Shown here: positions 28,070 through 37,331 of the stretch, in pieces
Layout of the letters: each line of letters begins with the position of its first letter
How positions within the stretch are numbered: the first letter of the stretch is position 1
Origin: Clostridium sp. OS1-26
GTDB lineage: Bacteria; Bacillota; Clostridia; Clostridiales; Clostridiaceae
DNA length: 64,000 nt
Direction of reading: 5' to 3'
NCBI RefSeq assembly: GCF_030915445.1
Contig: NZ_CP133264.1
Coordinates: 1,736,001-1,800,000 of the forward strand
Translations under genes and position numbers: made by a program
The notes under the pieces: model-generated
Databases searched by the model: none
Told to the model about the DNA's origin: nothing
The model's input: only the letters and a program-made list of their open reading frames with translations

Positions 28070-29929
28070 ATGGATGTGAAAGAGATGGATAACATTGAAC
28101 ATAGAAGGCAGAAAAATATAAATGATATAATAACTATCGTAAAATTAACATCGTTATTTTTTTGTGCAATAATATTCTGCAGCAACTTTTTAGCAAAAGA
28201 TGAGGGGATAACTATTGGAAGAAATGGTTATTTTAATTCTCTAGCGTTTTTAATGATATCAGCTGTAACTGTAGGGGTATATTGGTTGTGGAGTTTGTTT
28301 TCAATAAATAGAATGGTATACGAATGCAATAAGAAGATTGCAATAGTTGAGAATTTCATTTTTATTTCGATATTTTCAATTCTTATAGTAAAATCTGATG
28401 CTCATTTAAGTCAATATAAGTTTTTATTTCTATTTATAATTATTACATCAACCCTACAACTAGGAATGAAGTACGGAATGCTTATGGCTGTAGTTTCCTC
28501 TGTAATAATATTAGCCATTGATTTAATATATGCTAATAATAGACCGGTAAATATGTATTTTCAAAATGATTTAATTCTGGTTGGCGTGTTTATTTTGACA
28601 GCTTGGCCTTTAGGATACTATGTAAAAATTGAAAATGAAAATATAAAGAGGAAAAATCAACAGCTTAAAGAACTAAATAAGGAGCTAAATAAAAAGGATA
28701 GACAACGTAAGTATATGGAAGGAGTACTTCTAAAAAACGAAGCTTGTTACAATTTGCTTATTCAGAATTCCAGAGATGCTATTTTTGTTCATCGTGATTA
28801 TAAATTAATATTTTCAAATGAGGGTGCGGCAAGACTCATTGGTTTTATAAATGCAGAAGAGTTAATTGGAAAATCAATTTTAGATTTTATCCCTAATGAT
28901 GAAAAAGATAGCATGAAACAAAAGCTTCTAAAGGTATATGATGAAAAAGCCACCATGTTAACTTTTGAAGATAAAATAGAAAAAAATAATGGGGAGATAG
29001 CTGTTGTACAAAACACATCTACCTATTTTATATATGAAGGTAAGCCAACAACACTAAGCATATTTCGTGACATTACACCAGAAAAGCAAGTAGAAAAACT
29101 ACAAAAGGATGTAGAAAAAAATATAGAGTTATTAAAAGAAACTCGCGAATTTAATAAGTTTATTACAGAATTCTTCTCTAACATCTCTCATGAGTTGAAA
29201 ACACCTTTGAATGTTATATTCGCTGCCGTACAGGTACTAAGCTTATACAATAATACTGGTGAAGAATTCAAAGATAAACAAGATAAGTATTTAGATGTTA
29301 TGAGGCAAAACTGCTATAGGCTTATGAGATTAATTAATAATTTATTGGATATAACTAGAGCAGACTCGGGATTTCTTAAACTTAATGCTCAAAATTATAA
29401 TATTGTAAGTGTTATAGAAGATATAACATTATCTGTTGCTTCATATGTAGAAGATAAAGGAATAAGTCTTATATTTGATACTAATGTAGAAGAAAAGGTA
29501 ATGGCCTTCGATCCATATAAAATCGAACGAATCATTCTTAATCTACTTTCAAATGCAATTAAGTTTACTAACCCTGGAGGTGAAATATATGTAAACATAA
29601 TTGATAGGGAGAGCATTGTTACTATTTCCGTAAAGGATACCGGTGTAGGAATACCAGAAGACAAGCTTCAAGAAATATTTGAAAGATTTGGGCAAGTAGA
29701 CAAAACATTAAGTAGAAACCGTGAAGGAAGTGGTATTGGGTTGTCGCTTGTTAAGTCCTTTGTTGAAATGCACGGTGGAAAGATTCATGCTAAAAGTAAA
29801 TTAGGCGAAGGAAGTGAGTTTATTATTGAGCTTCCTGCAGTAGTTTTAGAAGAAAATGAGGACGAAAGTTTCACACACGAAACAAATACTGAAAGAATTA
29901 ATATCGAGTTTTCTGATATATATAAATAG
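28070..29929 (+). CDS. PAS-domain sensor histidine kinase next to agrBD (no partner regulator)
   Basis: This is a protein of up to 619 residues. The first part (about 20-185) has six hydrophobic segments, followed by a coiled coil (NENIKRKNQQLKELNKELNKKDR), a PAS domain (NLLIQNSRDAIFVHRDYKLIFSNEGAARLIG...), HisKA with phospho-His in FFSNISHELKTPLNVIFAA, and HATPase (NLLSNAIKF, DTGVGIPED, GSGIGLSLV). No response regulator is adjacent. Orphan kinases of this general form phosphorylate Spo0A in some clostridia, so a link from peptide signalling to sporulation is an attractive inference. It is not the HPK10-type kinase normal for AgrC. The start could also be ATG at 28085. Confidence 0.88.
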   Translation: MDVKEMDNIEHRRQKNINDIITIVKLTSLFFCAIIFCSNFLAKDEGITIGRNGYFNSLAFLMISAVTVGVYWLWSLFSINRMVYECNKKIAIVENFIFISIFSILIVKSDAHLSQYKFLFLFIIITSTLQLGMKYGMLMAVVSSVIILAIDLIYANNRPVNMYFQNDLILVGVFILTAWPLGYYVKIENENIKRKNQQLKELNKELNKKDRQRKYMEGVLLKNEACYNLLIQNSRDAIFVHRDYKLIFSNEGAARLIGFINAEELIGKSILDFIPNDEKDSMKQKLLKVYDEKATMLTFEDKIEKNNGEIAVVQNTSTYFIYEGKPTTLSIFRDITPEKQVEKLQKDVEKNIELLKETREFNKFITEFFSNISHELKTPLNVIFAAVQVLSLYNNTGEEFKDKQDKYLDVMRQNCYRLMRLINNLLDITRADSGFLKLNAQNYNIVSVIEDITLSVASYVEDKGISLIFDTNVEEKVMAFDPYKIERIILNLLSNAIKFTNPGGEIYVNIIDRESIVTISVKDTGVGIPEDKLQEIFERFGQVDKTLSRNREGSGIGLSLVKSFVEMHGGKIHAKSKLGEGSEFIIELPAVVLEENEDESFTHETNTERINIEFSDIYK

Positions 29930-30050
29930 TTGATAATTGACAGTGGACAGCTGTGGATGATTTTTTTACTTAAAACCTCACAATTATGTTTGACATCCTC
30001 GACAAATTCTGATAATTTCTTATAGGAATATATTATTAGAGGAGGTACTC

Positions 30051-30668
30051 ATGAGTACGAGTCAAACACAAAACGTTAAAATTTTGAACTGTGACCCTTC
30101 GGCACTAGGTTTATTTGGACTAGCTATGGTAACCCTTGTAGCATCATCACAAAAGTTAGGATTAACACAAGGAACTTCTTTTGTATTACCTTGGGCAATC
30201 TTTCTTGGTGGTTTTGCACAACTATTTGCTTGCTTAAACGATTCAAAGAGACAAAATGTTTTTGGAACAACTGCCTTTGGAGCATATGCATTTTTTTGGT
30301 TTGCAGTAGGAGCTTCTTGGATGATTAAAGGTGGAGCTTTTGGACAAACTTTAGCATCTGCAGTAGATGCTAAACAACTAGGATTTGCTTATATAGGGTA
30401 TTTAATATTTACTATATTTATGACTATAGGGGCAGCCGAAACAAATAAGGTATTATTTATAATATTTTTCCTTATAAACTTTTTATTCTTAGGTTTATCA
30501 CTTAATGCATTTGGAATTATGCCTGAGTTTTCACACGAATTAGCTGCGTACTCAGAGTTATTTATATCAATTTTTTCTTTCTATGGTTCTGCAGCATCAG
30601 TTTTAAATCCACACTTTGGAAGAACGTTCTTACCAATAGGAAAACCTTTTGGAATATTTAAAAAGTAA
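30051..30668 (+). CDS. satP: Acetate uptake transporter family (GPR1/FUN34/SatP-like)
   Basis: This 205-residue protein has six predicted membrane segments and starts with the family motif in the form DPSALGLFGLAMVTLV (usual NPAPLGL). Other typical pieces are LPWAIFLGGFAQLFA, TAFGAYAFFWFAVG, LGFAYIGYLIFTIFMTIGA and a final SAASVLNP. Members are acetate or succinate channels or proton symporters in the cytoplasmic membrane. The start follows AGAGGAGG. It is a single gene, convergent with cvfB and separated from it by a bidirectional terminator. It may export or recapture acetate made by fermentation. Confidence 0.88.
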   Translation: MSTSQTQNVKILNCDPSALGLFGLAMVTLVASSQKLGLTQGTSFVLPWAIFLGGFAQLFACLNDSKRQNVFGTTAFGAYAFFWFAVGASWMIKGGAFGQTLASAVDAKQLGFAYIGYLIFTIFMTIGAAETNKVLFIIFFLINFLFLGLSLNAFGIMPEFSHELAAYSELFISIFSFYGSAASVLNPHFGRTFLPIGKPFGIFKK

Positions 30669-30671
30669 AAT

Positions 30672-30714
30672 AAATCACCACATTGAGTATTTTTCTTAAT
30701 GTGGTGATTATTTT
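30672..30714. terminator. Bidirectional terminator between satP and cvfB
   Basis: AATCACCACATT pairs with AATGTGGTGATT over a 13-base loop with AT-rich runs on both sides, between two converging genes. Confidence 0.88.
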
Positions 30715-30716
30715 AA

Positions 30717-31556
30717 CTATTTTAGTTTTGTTCCTTTTTCATCTTGAACTATTAAGTTTCTTTTCATAAGTCCACCTAAAGAGTTTTTAAAGTTATTTTT
30801 ACTTACATGAAAAGTATCAGATATTTCTTCTGGTGAGCTTTTGTCATTAAAAGGCATAAAACCACCGTGCTCTTTTAGATATTCTAAAATAGTATCTTGA
30901 AGTTCAGTTCTTTGAATTTTTCCAGCTTTTCTTGGAGTAAGGCCTAGTTTTCCATCTTCATAAATTTTAATTATAGTTAGGTCAAGTACATCTCCATGTT
31001 TTATATCCCTATAATATTCATTTTTTAGAATAACACCCTTATACATATTATCAACAGCTACCATAACACTTTGATTAGTTTGGAAACCATAAACTGTTCC
31101 AGTAACAGAATCGCCTATGCTGTATTTATCTGTGTCCTCTAAATATCTATCTATATCGGTAGTAGCAGCTATTCTTCCAGTCTTATCTAAATAGATATAA
31201 AATAAATAAGATTTATTATCTAGTAATCCATAAAGCTTTTCTTTAAATGGTACTAATATATCTCTTTCTAGACCAAAGGCTACAAAGCTTCCTATTTTTG
31301 TAGTAGAAACTACTTTAAGATAAGCTAACTCCCCAACTGTAGCTAAAGGCTTCTTTAAAGTAGCAATTAATCTATCCTTTGAATCCCTGTATACGAAAGC
31401 TTCCACTTCATCATCTATATTAAGTTCGTTGCCTAGCGCACTCTTGTTTGGAAGCAAGATATCATCACTAGTACGTCCTGTACCTGCATCTAAGTAGTAT
31501 CCAAAGTCTGCTTTTCTCACAACCTTTAATTTATTAAAATCACCTATGTTTATCAA
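30717..31556 (-). CDS. cvfB: CvfB/YitL family S1-domain RNA-binding protein
   Basis: This 279-residue protein has the CvfB architecture: three S1-like OB folds (about 1-65, 66-140, 140-215; for example FGYYLDAGTGRTSDDILLPN and GDVLDLTIIKIYEDGKLGLTPRK) followed by a winged-helix domain (IQRTELQDTILEYLKEHGGFMPFNDKSSPEEISDTFHVSKNNFKNSLGGLMKR, quoted here only to mark its extent about 220-275). CvfB binds RNA and affects virulence gene expression in staphylococci. The initiation codon is TTG at 31556, preceded by GTGAGGT. It is transcribed toward satP. Confidence 0.92.
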   Translation of the reverse strand: MINIGDFNKLKVVRKADFGYYLDAGTGRTSDDILLPNKSALGNELNIDDEVEAFVYRDSKDRLIATLKKPLATVGELAYLKVVSTTKIGSFVAFGLERDILVPFKEKLYGLLDNKSYLFYIYLDKTGRIAATTDIDRYLEDTDKYSIGDSVTGTVYGFQTNQSVMVAVDNMYKGVILKNEYYRDIKHGDVLDLTIIKIYEDGKLGLTPRKAGKIQRTELQDTILEYLKEHGGFMPFNDKSSPEEISDTFHVSKNNFKNSLGGLMKRNLIVQDEKGTKLK

Positions 31557-31847
31557 TAGTTATTACCTCACTTTGTTTATATTAATATTTTTCTCAGTAC
31601 TTCTTATTTTAACACAATTTATCAAATTTATATTAATAATTTAAGATATTAGTAGGTAAAAATCAAGTTAATTGTTAAATTTTTGTATAGGCTTATAACC
31701 AGAGAATGTGTCTAAAGTATGACAATCTATTATTGAAATGTTGAAAAGATTAAAAATATATTAACAAATTGTAGTCTGGGATACAAAATTAATCTTAATA
31801 TTATGGTATTTTATTATTAAATATTTAGTATTAAGAGGAGGAATAAA

Positions 31848-32543
31848 ATGATAAAACTAATCGGTATCTTAATTATCATAGTAGGCTTTATTATAAAGTT
31901 AGATACTATTGCAGTAGTTGTTGTTGCTGGAGTAGTAACTGGACTTGTATCAGGTATGTCCTTTAATCAAATAATGGAGGTTTTAGGTAAGTCATTCGTA
32001 GTAAATAGATATATGTCATTATTTATTATATCCTTACCTGTAATAGGACTGTTGGAGAGATATGGTCTTCGTGAAAGAGCAGCTTATCTCGTTAGTAAGA
32101 TAAAGTCAGCTACAGTTGGAAGACTAACAGCAAGCTATCTAGTAATAAGAACTCTTGCTTCAATGTTCGGTTTAAGACTTGGTGGACATGTTCAGTTTAT
32201 AAGACCACTTATACTTCCAATGGCACAGGGAGCTGCAACTAATAGATATGGAGATATAGAGGAAGAGGATGAAGAAACTATAAAAGGACTTGAAGGTGCT
32301 GTTGAAAACTATGGAAACTTCTTTGGTCAAAATTTCTTTGTAGCATCAGGAGGAGTACTTTTAATAGTTGGTGTTATGAAGGAACAGGGATTTAATGTTG
32401 AAGCTATTGATATTGCTAAAGCGTCATTGCCAATCGCTCTTATCATAATGGTAATAGGCATAATACAGTTTTTATATTATGATAAAAAATTCGATAAGAA
32501 ATATAAGTCATCAAATTCTAATAATTATAGTGAAAAGGTTTAG
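31848..32543 (+). CDS. DUF969 membrane protein
   Basis: This 231-residue membrane protein has about six hydrophobic segments and the DUF969 core (MSLFIISLPVIGLLERYGLRERA, GGHVQFIRPLILPMAQGAA). It is followed by the DUF979 gene and pyroglutamyl peptidase, a widely conserved trio in Firmicutes. The pair is thought to form a transporter, presumably for the peptide or pyroglutamate handled by the peptidase, but no activity is proven. The start follows AGAGGAGG. The 291 bases upstream are AT-rich and hold the operon promoter; I see no riboswitch there. Confidence 0.88.
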   Translation: MIKLIGILIIIVGFIIKLDTIAVVVVAGVVTGLVSGMSFNQIMEVLGKSFVVNRYMSLFIISLPVIGLLERYGLRERAAYLVSKIKSATVGRLTASYLVIRTLASMFGLRLGGHVQFIRPLILPMAQGAATNRYGDIEEEDEETIKGLEGAVENYGNFFGQNFFVASGGVLLIVGVMKEQGFNVEAIDIAKASLPIALIIMVIGIIQFLYYDKKFDKKYKSSNSNNYSEKV

Positions 32544-32561
32544 ATTTAGGGAGGTGAAGCT

Positions 32562-33518
32562 ATGTTAAAAGATATATTAACTGAATTATTATATGTTTTA
32601 TGTGGACTTGTTTGTTTCTTTTCAGTATATGTAACTTTAAAGGATAAAAAGCATCCATCAAGAATTCCAACCGCACTTTTCTGGGGAATTTTAGGGTTTA
32701 TTTTTACTTTTAGCCAAATAGGACTTCTATGGGGGAATAAGAACGTTTTTGTGAGCTATACTTTTATAGGATATCTTATATTAGTAATGGCAGTTCTTTC
32801 TGCTTGTAAGCTTGTTAAATTTAACAGCTTCAGTGAGTCATCAAAAGAATTTAAAGAGAAAATGTCTATGAAAATAGGAAATAAAATATTTATACCGGCT
32901 ATATTGCTCGGAACAGTTGCATTTCTTGTTGCTCAGTTTTGGACAAAACAGCTTGGTTCTCTTGTGTCACTAGGTGTTGGAACTATTGTAGCTGCCGCAT
33001 TTGCTTTTGGTATTACAAGAGGAAAATGTAGTGAGATGGCTGAAGATGGTAGAAGGCTTCTTGAACTTGTAGGACCTATGAATATTCTTCCCCAACTCTT
33101 AGCTGCACTAGGATCACTTTTTGCAGTGGCTGGAGTTGGAAACGTAATTGCTGGAGGAATTAAGACATTTATTCCTCAAGGTAATATACTTCTTGGAGTT
33201 ATAGCTTACTGTGTTGGTATGGCATTATTTACAATGATTATGGGAAATGCTTTTGCAGCATTTGCAGTTATAACTGCAGGAATTGGTGTTCCTTTTGTTT
33301 TTGCACAAGGGGCTAACCCAGCTATAGCATCGGCTATAGCACTAACGGCAGGCTTCTGTGGAACCTTGTTGACACCTATGGCTGCAAATTTTAATATAGT
33401 TCCACTTGCTATCCTAGAGGTAAAGGATAAAAAATATGGAATTATTAAATATCAAGCTCCTGTAGCTATAGTAATGCTTGTTATTCATATAGCGTTAATG
33501 TATTTTTGGGCATTTTAA
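32562..33518 (+). CDS. DUF979 membrane protein
   Basis: This 318-residue membrane protein has about eight to nine hydrophobic segments (LLYVLCGLVCFFSVYVTL, ALFWGILGFIFTFSQIGLLWG, FIPAILLGTVAFLVAQFW and others) and the DUF979 block LGVIAYCVGMALFTMIMGNAFAAFAVITAGIGVPF. It starts 18 bases after the DUF969 gene behind GGGAGGTG and ends 44 bases before pcp. It is the partner of DUF969 in a presumed two-component permease. Substrate unknown. Confidence 0.88.
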   Translation: MLKDILTELLYVLCGLVCFFSVYVTLKDKKHPSRIPTALFWGILGFIFTFSQIGLLWGNKNVFVSYTFIGYLILVMAVLSACKLVKFNSFSESSKEFKEKMSMKIGNKIFIPAILLGTVAFLVAQFWTKQLGSLVSLGVGTIVAAAFAFGITRGKCSEMAEDGRRLLELVGPMNILPQLLAALGSLFAVAGVGNVIAGGIKTFIPQGNILLGVIAYCVGMALFTMIMGNAFAAFAVITAGIGVPFVFAQGANPAIASAIALTAGFCGTLLTPMAANFNIVPLAILEVKDKKYGIIKYQAPVAIVMLVIHIALMYFWAF

Positions 33519-33562
33519 AATTATAAGAATATAAAATTAAAATATATTAGAGGTGTTTAGAC

Positions 33563-34204
33563 ATGAAGGTATTAATAACAGGATTTGAACCTTTTGGAGG
33601 AGAAAAAATAAACCCTTCCTTTGAAGCGGTAAAAAAACTTGAAAATAAAATTTGTGGTGCAGATATAGTTAAAGCTGAAATACCAACAGTATTTCATAGA
33701 TCAATTAAAGAATTAGAAAAGTGCATAGATGGTGAGCAGCCAGATGTAGTTATCTGTGTTGGTCAAGCGGGTGGAAGATTTGACATAAGTATTGAAAGAG
33801 TTGCAATCAATGTTGATGATGCACGTATTGAAGACAACGATGGTAATAAACCTGTAGATGAACCAGTATTTAAAGATGGGAAAAATGGATATTTTGCAAA
33901 TATCCCTATAAAAGCAATGGTGGAAGAAATAAAGAAGGCTAGTATCCCAGCATCCGTATCCAATACTGCAGGAACTTATGTATGTAACCACTTAATGTAT
34001 GGATTGCTTTACTTAATTGATAAAAAATATCCTAATATGAGAGGTGGATTTATACATGTTCCTTTTATAGCTGAACAAATTATAAATAAACCTAATGTTC
34101 CATATATGGAAACAAGTAAAATTACAGAAGGATTAACTTTAGCAATTAAGGCTGCAGTTGAAAATGAAGAGGATCTAAAGATAAATAATGGTAAGATATG
34201 TTAG
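33563..34204 (+). CDS. pcp: Pyroglutamyl-peptidase I
   Basis: This C15 cysteine peptidase removes N-terminal 5-oxoproline from peptides. The 213-residue protein opens with [22 protein letters not shown] and has the catalytic residues in [11 protein letters not shown] (Glu), [17 protein letters not shown] (Cys) and GFIHVPF (His). The length matches the family (about 213-215). It is the third gene of the DUF969-DUF979-pcp unit, and the gamma-glutamylcyclotransferase-like gene starts a few bases after it; both enzymes concern pyroglutamate chemistry. Confidence 0.96.
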   Translation: MKVLITGFEPFGGEKINPSFEAVKKLENKICGADIVKAEIPTVFHRSIKELEKCIDGEQPDVVICVGQAGGRFDISIERVAINVDDARIEDNDGNKPVDEPVFKDGKNGYFANIPIKAMVEEIKKASIPASVSNTAGTYVCNHLMYGLLYLIDKKYPNMRGGFIHVPFIAEQIINKPNVPYMETSKITEGLTLAIKAAVENEEDLKINNGKIC

Positions 34205-34216
34205 AAGGTGACTAAT

Positions 34217-34630
34217 TTGAGCAATAAAATTTTTGTATATGGTAGTTTACTAGAGGATTTCTTTAATTATAATAAATATTTAAAAGGAAAAGTATTAAAA
34301 AGAAGTTATGCTAGAACCAAAGGGAAGCTTTTTCATCAAATTCATAAAGGATATCCAGCTATGATAGAGGGCGATGACTTTGTGTATGGTGAACTACTAG
34401 AAATAGATGACTGGGATAACACCGTTATCGAGTTAGATAAGCTTGAAAATTTTTATGATGAAGATAATGCAAATAATGAGTATAATAGGGTATTGCTGCA
34501 AATTGAACAACTAGAGGATAGCTCAGTAATATCAGCTTTTGTTTACATGTATAATTGTAAAGATAAACAAGCGTTAGAAAAAGAGAAATACATACCTTAT
34601 GGTAATTGGAGAACATTTATGAAACGGTAA
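34217..34630 (+). CDS. Gamma-glutamylcyclotransferase (AIG2)-like protein
   Basis: This protein of about 137 residues has the GGCT/AIG2 fold signature: KIFVYGSLLEDFFNYNKYL at the start (the YGSL glycine loop), GKLFHQIHKGYPAMIEGDDFVYGELLEID in the middle and the catalytic-type Glu in LDKLENFYDED. Members form 5-oxoproline from gamma-glutamyl compounds. I choose TTG at 34217 because AAGGTGA sits right before it; an in-frame GTG at 34208 falls inside that site. It follows pcp by 12 bases, consistent with one operon for pyroglutamate or gamma-glutamyl metabolism. A terminator follows. Confidence 0.82.
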   Translation: MSNKIFVYGSLLEDFFNYNKYLKGKVLKRSYARTKGKLFHQIHKGYPAMIEGDDFVYGELLEIDDWDNTVIELDKLENFYDEDNANNEYNRVLLQIEQLEDSSVISAFVYMYNCKDKQALEKEKYIPYGNWRTFMKR

Positions 34631-34634
34631 TTAA

Positions 34635-34678
34635 AGATGAACCAAGCTGTATATAACAGAATTGGTTCATTTTTTATT
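34635..34678 (+). terminator. Terminator of the DUF969-DUF979-pcp operon
   Basis: ATGAACCAA pairs with TTGGTTCAT over a 16-base loop, followed by TTTTTTATTT. Confidence 0.88.
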
Positions 34679-34904
34679 TCCGCTAAAATCAAGCTGCTAT
34701 TTTGAGATTTGGAAATGTGTCCCTTTGTATAAGTTAATTTCTCTATACTAGAATTTACAGCGCTAATTTGCTAAAATAGTCTAAGAATTTTACAAATTTC
34801 ACTTCAATTTCACATATTTTTATGTTACAAGTATATGATATAATAACTTTTTGGGGATAAGCAGTAATACATATGTGATATTGAATTAATAAAGAGGGGA
34901 TAAC

Positions 34905-35585
34905 ATGTATCAGAAGTTCTTTGATTCTAATAGGCAATCAGTAATGAGAAAATATTTTTTAAACGAAGCGAGTAAGCTTGGACAAGTTAGAAAATATAAA
35001 AAACATGAGTTGATAAATATTAACTTAGAAAGTTATGTGGCTATAGTAGTAAAAGGAGTAGTGACACAAAGTGTCATTAGTTTGAAGGGACATGAAAAAG
35101 CTCTCTATTTGATAAGGCCGGGTGAGATATTTGGGGAAATGGTATGTTTTTGTGGCGGATCAGATTCCATAATTGCAAGAGCAAAAGTAGATTCAGAGGT
35201 ATCAATTATAAATAGAGATGTTTTAGAACAAGAGCTAGGCAAACATCCAGAGATCTATAGACATTTTATTCACAGTATAACAAGAAAGTTCAGAATTGTT
35301 ATGCTCCAGCTTACAAATACTACTTTTAATGATTCTATTGGAAGAATTGCAGATACCTTATTGAGATTATCTTCTTGTGAGAATGATGATTCTAAAAAAG
35401 GTAAAATTTTAAATATGGTATTTACACATCAAGAGTTAGCCTACAATATTGGTTGTTCAAGAATAACAGTTACTAAGTGTTTAAATGAATTTGAGAAAAG
35501 AAATATTATAGGATATGAAAATAAAAAAATTATAATCAATAAACCTGAAGAACTAGAAAAATATATTGATATTATTGAGGAATAA
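34905..35585 (+). CDS. Crp/Fnr family transcriptional regulator
   Basis: This 226-residue protein has an N-terminal cyclic-nucleotide-type beta-roll (about 25-125, including YLIRPGEIFGEMVCFCGGSDSIIARA), a long dimer helix and a C-terminal winged helix (about 165-215, FTHQELAYNIGCSRITVTKCLNEFEKRNII). No cluster of four cysteines typical of oxygen-sensing Fnr is present at the N-terminus. The start follows AGAGGGGATAAC. It stands alone, with 274 bases upstream that hold its promoter. The ligand and targets are unknown. Confidence 0.87.
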   Translation: MYQKFFDSNRQSVMRKYFLNEASKLGQVRKYKKHELININLESYVAIVVKGVVTQSVISLKGHEKALYLIRPGEIFGEMVCFCGGSDSIIARAKVDSEVSIINRDVLEQELGKHPEIYRHFIHSITRKFRIVMLQLTNTTFNDSIGRIADTLLRLSSCENDDSKKGKILNMVFTHQELAYNIGCSRITVTKCLNEFEKRNIIGYENKKIIINKPEELEKYIDIIEE

Positions 35586-35676
35586 TTATAAATTTTACAA
35601 GAGGATACATATTATAAAGACAAAGCTAGTTAAAGGTGCTATAATATTTCCGTAAACAGAGAGGTGGGAATTTAAA

Positions 35677-36543
35677 ATGAGTGATATAGCAGGAAAAGGT
35701 TGCGAAGTACTAGTTCCATACGAAGAGCGAAAACCACTTCAGGAAATAGAACGAAGTATTACTAAAAGATACAGAAAACATATATGGTCAAAATTTGTAA
35801 AAGCAGTTAAGGACTTTAAACTAGTAGAAGATGGTGATAAAGTTGCAGTAGCTGTCTCCGGTGGCAAGGATAGTATACTCATGGCTAAACTATTTCAAGA
35901 ATTAAAACGCCATGGTCAGATGAACTTTGAGTTGGAGTTTATTGCCATGGATCCAGGCTACCATCCAGACATAAAAAAGCTATTAATTGATAATTGTGAG
36001 TATTTAAATATACCAATTCATATTTTTGAATCAGGAATTTTTGATGTAGTAGATAAAATTGCACAGGATTATCCATGTTACATGTGTGCAAGAATGCGTA
36101 GAGGATCCTTATACAATAAAGCTAAAGAACTAGGTTGTAACAAACTTGCGCTAGGTCATCATTTTAATGATGTTATTGAAACTACATTACTAAATGTGCT
36201 ATATTCAGGAAACTTTAAAACTATGATGCCTAAGTTAAAGGCTACAAACTTTGAAGGAATAGAGCTTATTAGACCACTATACTATGTTCATGAGGATTAT
36301 ATTAAACGCTTTATTCAAAACAGCGGTATATGGCCATTAAACTGCGCATGTATGGTTGCTGCTGAAAAGATAGGAAACAAGAGATACGAAATTAAGGATC
36401 TAATTGAATCCTTAAAGAAGAACTTTAAAGATGTTGAAAAGTCTATATTTAGATCAGCTCAAAATGTAAACATGGACTCCATCTTAGGATGGGAAAAGGG
36501 TGGAAAAGACTATTCATTTCTAGACTTTTATGATGAGGAGTAG
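35677..36543 (+). CDS. TtcA-family PP-loop ATPase (tRNA thiolation type)
   Basis: This 288-residue protein has the PP-loop ATP-binding motif VAVSGGKDSILMAKL (about residues 69-83), an internal CYMCARMRRG (CxxC) and a second pair in WPLNCACMVA, plus LGHHFNDVIETTLLN, all typical of TtcA-like enzymes that adenylate a tRNA base and insert sulfur with an iron-sulfur cluster. TtcA makes 2-thiocytidine-32 in other bacteria. The clostridial substrate base is not established, so I give no symbol. The start follows GAGAGGTGGG. A small gene follows 15 bases later and is likely co-transcribed. Confidence 0.85.
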   Translation: MSDIAGKGCEVLVPYEERKPLQEIERSITKRYRKHIWSKFVKAVKDFKLVEDGDKVAVAVSGGKDSILMAKLFQELKRHGQMNFELEFIAMDPGYHPDIKKLLIDNCEYLNIPIHIFESGIFDVVDKIAQDYPCYMCARMRRGSLYNKAKELGCNKLALGHHFNDVIETTLLNVLYSGNFKTMMPKLKATNFEGIELIRPLYYVHEDYIKRFIQNSGIWPLNCACMVAAEKIGNKRYEIKDLIESLKKNFKDVEKSIFRSAQNVNMDSILGWEKGGKDYSFLDFYDEE

Positions 36544-36558
36544 TATTGGAGGAACAGT

Positions 36559-36828
36559 ATGCTAAGAATATGGGGAAAATTGATTAAAGACAGTAAGACT
36601 CTAAAAGATGATGTTGTTACAGCTGATATAGAAGGAAGCTATCAGGATAACTTAAAGTTCTGTATAACTGAGCTTTGCAACAAATTTGACATACCTAAGC
36701 CATACTGGCTGCCTAGCAACTTAGATGAATACAACAGAAGAAGCAAAACTAGTTTTAATCATCATAATTTTGTTGAAGAGCTGGATTTTGATAGATTCAT
36801 AATAGAAGAATTAGATAATGAAGAGTAA
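36559..36828 (+). CDS. Conserved small protein of unknown function downstream of the TtcA-like gene
   Basis: This 89-residue soluble, acidic protein (MLRIWGKLIKDSKTLKDDVV...) has no recognisable domain. Blocks that look conserved are FCITELCNKFDIPKPYWLP and a C-terminal stretch VEELDFDRFIIEELDNEE. It starts 15 bases after the TtcA-like stop behind GGAGGAAC and is closed by a terminator, so it is a true gene of that operon. No function can be assigned. Confidence 0.8.
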   Translation: MLRIWGKLIKDSKTLKDDVVTADIEGSYQDNLKFCITELCNKFDIPKPYWLPSNLDEYNRRSKTSFNHHNFVEELDFDRFIIEELDNEE

Positions 36829-36832
36829 TAAG

Positions 36833-36860
36833 CCGCACCTATAGAAAGGGTGCGGTATAT
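36833..36860 (+). terminator. Terminator after the small gene
   Basis: CCGCACC pairs with GGGTGCGG over a short loop, followed by TATATTTG; the T run is weak. Confidence 0.7.
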
Positions 36861-36960
36861 TTGATAGAAAATTATAAATTATCTATTGAATTATTGTAAA
36901 ATAGTTGCTATACTAATTGTTAGTAGGATAATTAAAATAAATTATTAGGGGGAATTTAAT

Positions 36961-37314
36961 ATGTCAAAAAATCCAAGAGAAATACTAAATAAATTTGTTG
37001 GAGGATTAGAAGCTGTTGGAGCAACTAATAAGGAAAACGTAGATGCTTTCATGAATTTACTTGGTACAGCTTATAAGCCAGGGAAATTAGATACAAAAGC
37101 AAAAGAGTTAATAAGTGTTGCTATTGGAGTGTACAATCGTTGTGAATACTGCATAGTATTCCATGCATACAAAGCTTTAGAAGCAGGAGCAACTCGTGAA
37201 GAAATAATGGAAGCTGCTATGGTTTCAGTTGCATTTGGAGGCGGCCCTACTATGGCTTACAGTGTTACATTATTAAAAGACAGCATAGATGAATTTGAAG
37301 GAGACTTCAAATAA
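36961..37314 (+). CDS. AhpD-like carboxymuconolactone decarboxylase family protein
   Basis: This 117-residue helical protein has the AhpD-type redox motif CEYCIVFH (CxxC with a following His), preceded by LDTKAKELISVAIGVYNR and followed by KALEAGATREEIMEAAMVSVAFGGGP. The family includes peroxidase partners and decarboxylases; the CxxCxxxH pattern suggests thiol peroxidase or disulfide activity. The start follows GGGGG. It stands alone, and a complete palindromic repeat element begins 18 bases after its stop. Confidence 0.88.
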   Translation: MSKNPREILNKFVGGLEAVGATNKENVDAFMNLLGTAYKPGKLDTKAKELISVAIGVYNRCEYCIVFHAYKALEAGATREEIMEAAMVSVAFGGGPTMAYSVTLLKDSIDEFEGDFK

Positions 37315-37331
37315 TATAGTGGCAAAAAGAC

